Source: an uncultured Clostridia bacterium (GTDB taxonomy: Bacteria > Bacillota > Clostridia > Lachnospirales > Lachnospiraceae). From it: a stretch of DNA of 7,783 nt. The translations under genes and the position numbers were made by a program. Below the pieces are notes generated by a model that saw only the letters and a list, made by a program, of their open reading frames with translations, made no database searches and was not told where the DNA came from. Location of the stretch: positions 1 to 7,783 of the forward strand of contig CAMUFS010000138.1 in assembly GCA_947088195.1 (NCBI GenBank). Direction: 5' to 3'. This document shows positions 5,110 to 7,783 of the stretch, piece after piece. Numbering within the stretch: the first letter of the stretch is position 1; each line of letters starts with the position of its first letter.

Positions 5110-6447
5110 ATGACAAGGGTAATTACATATGGGACATTTGACCTCTTTCATGAGGGGCATTATCGTCTGCTTCAGAGGGCAAAGGCTCTGGGAGATTATC
5201 TAATTGTCGGAGTAACAACGGAAGCTTATGACAAGGCAAGAGGAAAGCTGAATGTGGTGGATTCTCTGGTAACGCGCATTGAAAATATTAAGAAAACAGG
5301 CTTTGCGGATGAAATTATTATCGAGGAATCACAAGGACAGAAGGTAAATGACATAAGAAAATTTCATGTTGATATTTTTGCTATTGGTTCCGATTGGACA
5401 GGGGCATTTGATTATCTGAAAGATTATTGTAAAGTAGTTTATCTGGAACGGACAAAAAACATTTCCAGCACAATGTTAAGAGAGAAGAACAGCCCAATTC
5501 AGAGGGTTGGAATTATTGGAACAGGAAGAATCGCAGAGCGATTTATTCCAGAGGCAAAGCTGGTCAGCGGGGTTAGCACACAGGGAGTGTACAATCCTCA
5601 TGCTGAGAGTGCAAAGAAATTTGCAGATAAATGGGAGATTAATTTTTATAAGGATTTAGATGAGTTTTATCAGGCATCCGATGTGATCTATATTGCCTCC
5701 CCTCATGAGACACATTATTCGTATATAAAAACTTCATTGGAGCATCAAAAACATGTGCTTTGTGAAAAGCCAATGGTACTGAAAAAAGAGCAGGCAGAAG
5801 AGCTTTTTGAGCTTGCAAAAAAGAAAAATTTGATTTTACTGGAAGGAATTAAAACCGCATATTGTCCGGGCTTTCATAAATTATTAGGGATTGCCTGCAG
5901 TGGGATTATCGGAAATATAAGAAATGTGGAAGCATGTTTTACAAAGCTGGAAGATCAGACGAGCAGAGAGCTTACAGACAGACAATATGGGGGCAGCTTT
6001 ACAGAGCTTGGAAGCTATGTGATGCTTCCCATATTAAAAATGTTTGGAAAGGATTATACTTCCCTTCAATTTGATTCCATTCGTGATGAAAAAGGCCTGG
6101 ATCTTTTTACAAGAGCTGTATTAAGCTATCCATCGGGAGTTGCTACTGCCACCTGTGGACTTGGTGTAAAGTCGGAGGGCAGGCTTTTGGTAGCTGGCAC
6201 AAAGGGGTATATTGTGGCGGAGGCGCCGTGGTGGAAAACAACATATTTTGAAGTGCATTATGAAAATGCGGAGAAGATAGAGAAGTATTCTGAGATATTT
6301 TTGGGCGATGGGTTGCGATATGAGATCAGTGACTTTTTATCTATGATAAATGGGAGCAATAACAGTGAATTTAAACTGACACGAGGAGAGTCTGTCGCCA
6401 TGGCAGAGATAATGGAAGAATATTTGAGAGAGGAGGGAAGAGGGTGA
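5110..6447 (+). CDS. Bifunctional cytidylyltransferase / Gfo-Idh-MocA oxidoreductase
   Basis: Two enzymes are fused in 445 residues. Residues 1-127 match the TagD/TarD-type glycerol-3-phosphate cytidylyltransferase fold: GTFDLFHEGH at 8-17 contains the HxGH CTP-binding motif, and RTKNISSTMLREK at 114-126 matches the RTxGIST-type signature. Residues about 131-445 are a Gfo/Idh/MocA NAD(P)-dependent oxidoreductase: GIIGTGRIA (134-142) is the Rossmann dinucleotide-binding loop and CEKPM (218-222) holds the conserved EKP lysine. A reductase joined to a CMP-transferase suggests that a sugar or keto-polyol phosphate is reduced and then activated as a CDP-polyol. This resembles in logic, though not in families, the fused CDP-ribitol synthase of Haemophilus capsule loci. 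Substrate is not determined. A GTG at 5074 is in frame upstream, but ATG 5110 has a G-rich ribosome site and begins exactly at the family N-terminus. The gene sits between the glycerophosphotransferase-like and phosphodiesterase genes. Confidence 0.85.
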   Translation: MTRVITYGTFDLFHEGHYRLLQRAKALGDYLIVGVTTEAYDKARGKLNVVDSLVTRIENIKKTGFADEIIIEESQGQKVNDIRKFHVDIFAIGSDWTGAFDYLKDYCKVVYLERTKNISSTMLREKNSPIQRVGIIGTGRIAERFIPEAKLVSGVSTQGVYNPHAESAKKFADKWEINFYKDLDEFYQASDVIYIASPHETHYSYIKTSLEHQKHVLCEKPMVLKKEQAEELFELAKKKNLILLEGIKTAYCPGFHKLLGIACSGIIGNIRNVEACFTKLEDQTSRELTDRQYGGSFTELGSYVMLPILKMFGKDYTSLQFDSIRDEKGLDLFTRAVLSYPSGVATATCGLGVKSEGRLLVAGTKGYIVAEAPWWKTTYFEVHYENAEKIEKYSEIFLGDGLRYEISDFLSMINGSNNSEFKLTRGESVAMAEIMEEYLREEGRG

Positions 6448-7172
6448 AGCTGTGGGCGCATAGAGGGTGTAGCCAAAGATATCCTGAAAATACGTTACTT
6501 GCCTTTGAAAAAGCGGCAGAGTTAAAAGAACTTACCGGAATTGAGTTGGATATTCAGCTTACCAAGGACGGTGAGCTGGTGGTGATCCATGATGAGAGAG
6601 TAGATCGAACCACAGAAGGAATTGGATATGTGAAAGATTATTCAATTTCAGAAATAAAAAAGCTTCATATCTACACAGACAACAGACCAAGCCAGTCCAT
6701 TCCTACAATGGAGGAGGTTTTTGATCTGTTAAAGCCACGGATTCAGATGGGACTTAAGATCAATATAGAGCTTAAGAACAGTGTACTTTCTTATGAAGGT
6801 ATGGAAGAAAAGATTGTGGAGATGGTACATAGACGTGGATTTCAGAATAGAATTATATATTCCTCTTTTTATGCCAGATCGTTGGAGAGGCTGAAAATAT
6901 TGGATGAAAACGCAGAGCTTGGGATACTAGATGTAAAGGTTTCTGATTGTCTGTATAAAATAAAAGGGGGCTGTGGGGCAAAGGCATTGCATCCATTTTG
7001 GAAAGAAATAGATCTGACACCAGAACAACTGAAAGGATATACGATAAGGGCTTGGATGAGAGGGCATCTATATCCAGAAAAGCCAACTGGAACAAGGTTA
7101 GACTTCGCACCATTGGAGGCACAGGGAATTACAGATATTATATTAAATGAGCCAGAAAGATATATAGGCTAG
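6444..7172 (+). CDS. Glycerophosphodiester phosphodiesterase family protein
   Basis: This 242-residue protein has the GDPD/UgpQ TIM-barrel signatures: AHRG (5-8), PEN (14-16), ELD (34-36), HD (49-50) and a NIELK strand (107-111). These supply the catalytic histidines and metal-binding acids that split glycerophosphodiesters into sn-glycerol 3-phosphate and an alcohol. No signal peptide is present, so it should act in the cytoplasm. The start is a GTG overlapping the previous stop by four bases (GTGA), typical of translational coupling; GGAGG at about 6431-6435 lies upstream. Its presence among polymer-synthesis genes suggests that it recycles glycerol phosphate to feed the cytidylyltransferase or trims a glycerophosphoryl intermediate. 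Family is secure; the physiological substrate is inferred. Confidence 0.88.
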   Translation: MKLWAHRGCSQRYPENTLLAFEKAAELKELTGIELDIQLTKDGELVVIHDERVDRTTEGIGYVKDYSISEIKKLHIYTDNRPSQSIPTMEEVFDLLKPRIQMGLKINIELKNSVLSYEGMEEKIVEMVHRRGFQNRIIYSSFYARSLERLKILDENAELGILDVKVSDCLYKIKGGCGAKALHPFWKEIDLTPEQLKGYTIRAWMRGHLYPEKPTGTRLDFAPLEAQGITDIILNEPERYIG

Positions 7173-7230
7173 GGTATATTGAAATCTTTTATTTTGTCAA
7201 GATGTATTTCTCATAAATTGTGATATACAT

Positions 7231-7259
7231 TTGAGAGAGGTAATTTCCAAATATATTCT
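7231..7259 (+). promoter_or_regulatory. Candidate promoter for the licD-family gene
   Basis: TTGAGA at 7231-7236 and TATTCT at 7254-7259 are separated by 17 nt, giving five of six and four of six matches to sigma-A consensus. A transcript would start near 7266 and carry a leader of about 164 nt including the paired 29-bp repeats. Weaker promoter-like hexamers also lie between the repeats (TTTACA at 7323-7328). In such AT-rich DNA chance matches are common. Confidence 0.35.
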
Positions 7260-7280
7260 AAGAATGTAAAAAAAGAACAC

Positions 7281-7309
7281 TGACAATTTCATACTTTAAA
7301 TCAGATTTC
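7281..7309 (+). repeat. Imperfect 29-bp inverted repeat, left arm
   Basis: This arm matches the reverse complement of 7364-7392 at 26 of 29 positions; it begins TGACAATT and ends near CAGATTTC. The arms are separated by 54 bp. They could bound a small invertible segment, be the ends of a small non-autonomous element, or fold into a long stem in the leader RNA of the licD-family gene. The sequence differs from the 36-bp repeats near the recombinase, so the same enzyme is unlikely to act on it. No clear target-site duplication flanks it. Confidence 0.75.
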
Positions 7310-7363
7310 AGAATATCTTTTCTTTACATAGTTATAAATAAGTTAAAAGAATAGTGAGTAAAA

Positions 7364-7392
7364 GGAATCTGATGTAAAGTATGGAATTGTCA
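7364..7392 (-). repeat. Imperfect 29-bp inverted repeat, right arm
   Basis: Partner of 7281-7309 (three mismatches over 29 bp), ending with AATTGTCA. It lies 37 bp before the ATG of the licD-family gene. A T-rich stretch (7406-7412) follows after about 13 nt, too far for a classical terminator but close enough that the folded stem could affect readthrough into the gene. Confidence 0.75.
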
Positions 7393-7429
7393 TACAGACA
7401 TTAGATTTTTTTATTGGAGAATGGAGTAA

Positions 7430-7783
7430 ATGGACAAATTTGAGTATACACCACAAGTGATAAGAAAAATCCAATTAATAGAATTAGATATGTTAAAGGA
7501 GCTGGATCGAATTTGTAGAAAAAATCATATTCATTATGAATTGGATGGTGGAACATTACTTGGTGCTGTCCGACATAAAGGCTTTATTCCTTGGGATGAT
7601 GATATTGATGTCAGAATGTTGAGGGAAGATTATGATAAATTTTGTAAGGTTTGTAAAACACAACTGAATAGGGATAAGTATTTTTTACAGACCTATAAAA
7701 CAGATCCGGGGTATCGCTGGGGATATGCAAGGATATTGAAAAAAGGTACTATATTTATGCGTGAAAATCAAGAAATGCTGAAG
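7430..7783 (+). CDS. LicD-family phosphotransferase (N-terminal part, cut by window edge)
   Basis: The first 118 residues are present and the frame is still open at the right edge. The LicD signature is clear: LDGGTLLGAVRH at 38-49 followed by GFIPWDDDIDV at 51-61, with the aspartates that bind metal in this nucleotidyltransferase-fold family. LicD proteins transfer phosphocholine or other phosphorylated groups from a CDP-linked donor onto cell-surface glycans, teichoic acids or capsule. Upstream, GGAG occurs at both 7416-7419 and 7423-7426; the former has the better spacing. The gene follows the polymer operon by 257 bp and has its own candidate promoter and a leader with inverted repeats, so it may be regulated separately. 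The CDP-polyol made by the fusion enzyme upstream is an attractive donor candidate, by inference only. Confidence 0.9.
   Translation, partial: MDKFEYTPQVIRKIQLIELDMLKELDRICRKNHIHYELDGGTLLGAVRHKGFIPWDDDIDVRMLREDYDKFCKVCKTQLNRDKYFLQTYKTDPGYRWGYARILKKGTIFMRENQEMLK

Noticed and set aside
7203..7229. TGTAT/ATACA dyad after the phosphodiesterase gene as a terminator
   Set aside because: The stem is short with mismatches and no T-run follows it.

Overview
The window is AT-rich, has strong Shine-Dalgarno sites, and is densely packed on the + strand. Its protein families (LicD, CDP-glycerol-type glycerophosphotransferase, a cytidylyltransferase fused to a Gfo/Idh/MocA reductase, a TnpB-like protein) fit a Gram-positive gut Clostridia host. 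Lachnospiraceae is my best guess, made from protein flavour and not from a search.

Left part (about 1-2230): a small serine recombinase of the resolvase/invertase type (121-717) is followed by a 140-bp segment bounded by two identical 36-bp inverted repeats (738-773 and 868-903). Each repeat is nearly palindromic around a central AT. The segment holds one good promoter-like sequence, which in this copy points left, away from the next gene. Flipping the segment would place it about 60 nt upstream of the next start codon. That gene (916-2229) is a TnpB-family protein that keeps the C-terminal zinc ribbon but appears to have lost all three RuvC catalytic acidic residues. The arrangement reads as a self-contained ON/OFF switch controlling a nuclease-dead, possibly RNA-guided, DNA-binding protein.

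Middle (2230-2551): a noncoding or decayed spacer with a short hairpin just after the TnpB-like gene (possible terminator or guide-RNA scaffold) and an open frame without a good start that may be a gene remnant.

Right part (2552-7783): a surface-polymer gene cluster. An 847-residue glycerophosphotransferase-like protein with a propeller-like C-terminal half, a bifunctional cytidylyltransferase/oxidoreductase and a glycerophosphodiester phosphodiesterase are spaced like one operon (14-nt gap, then a 4-nt overlap). After a 257-bp intergenic region holding a second, imperfect 29-bp inverted repeat comes a LicD-family phosphotransferase cut by the window edge. Together they suggest making an activated polyol phosphate and attaching phosphorylated substituents to a teichoic-acid-like or capsular polymer. 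The most interesting hypothesis is that the invertible switch and dead TnpB give phase-variable control of genes such as these; the sequence shows adjacency but not the target.
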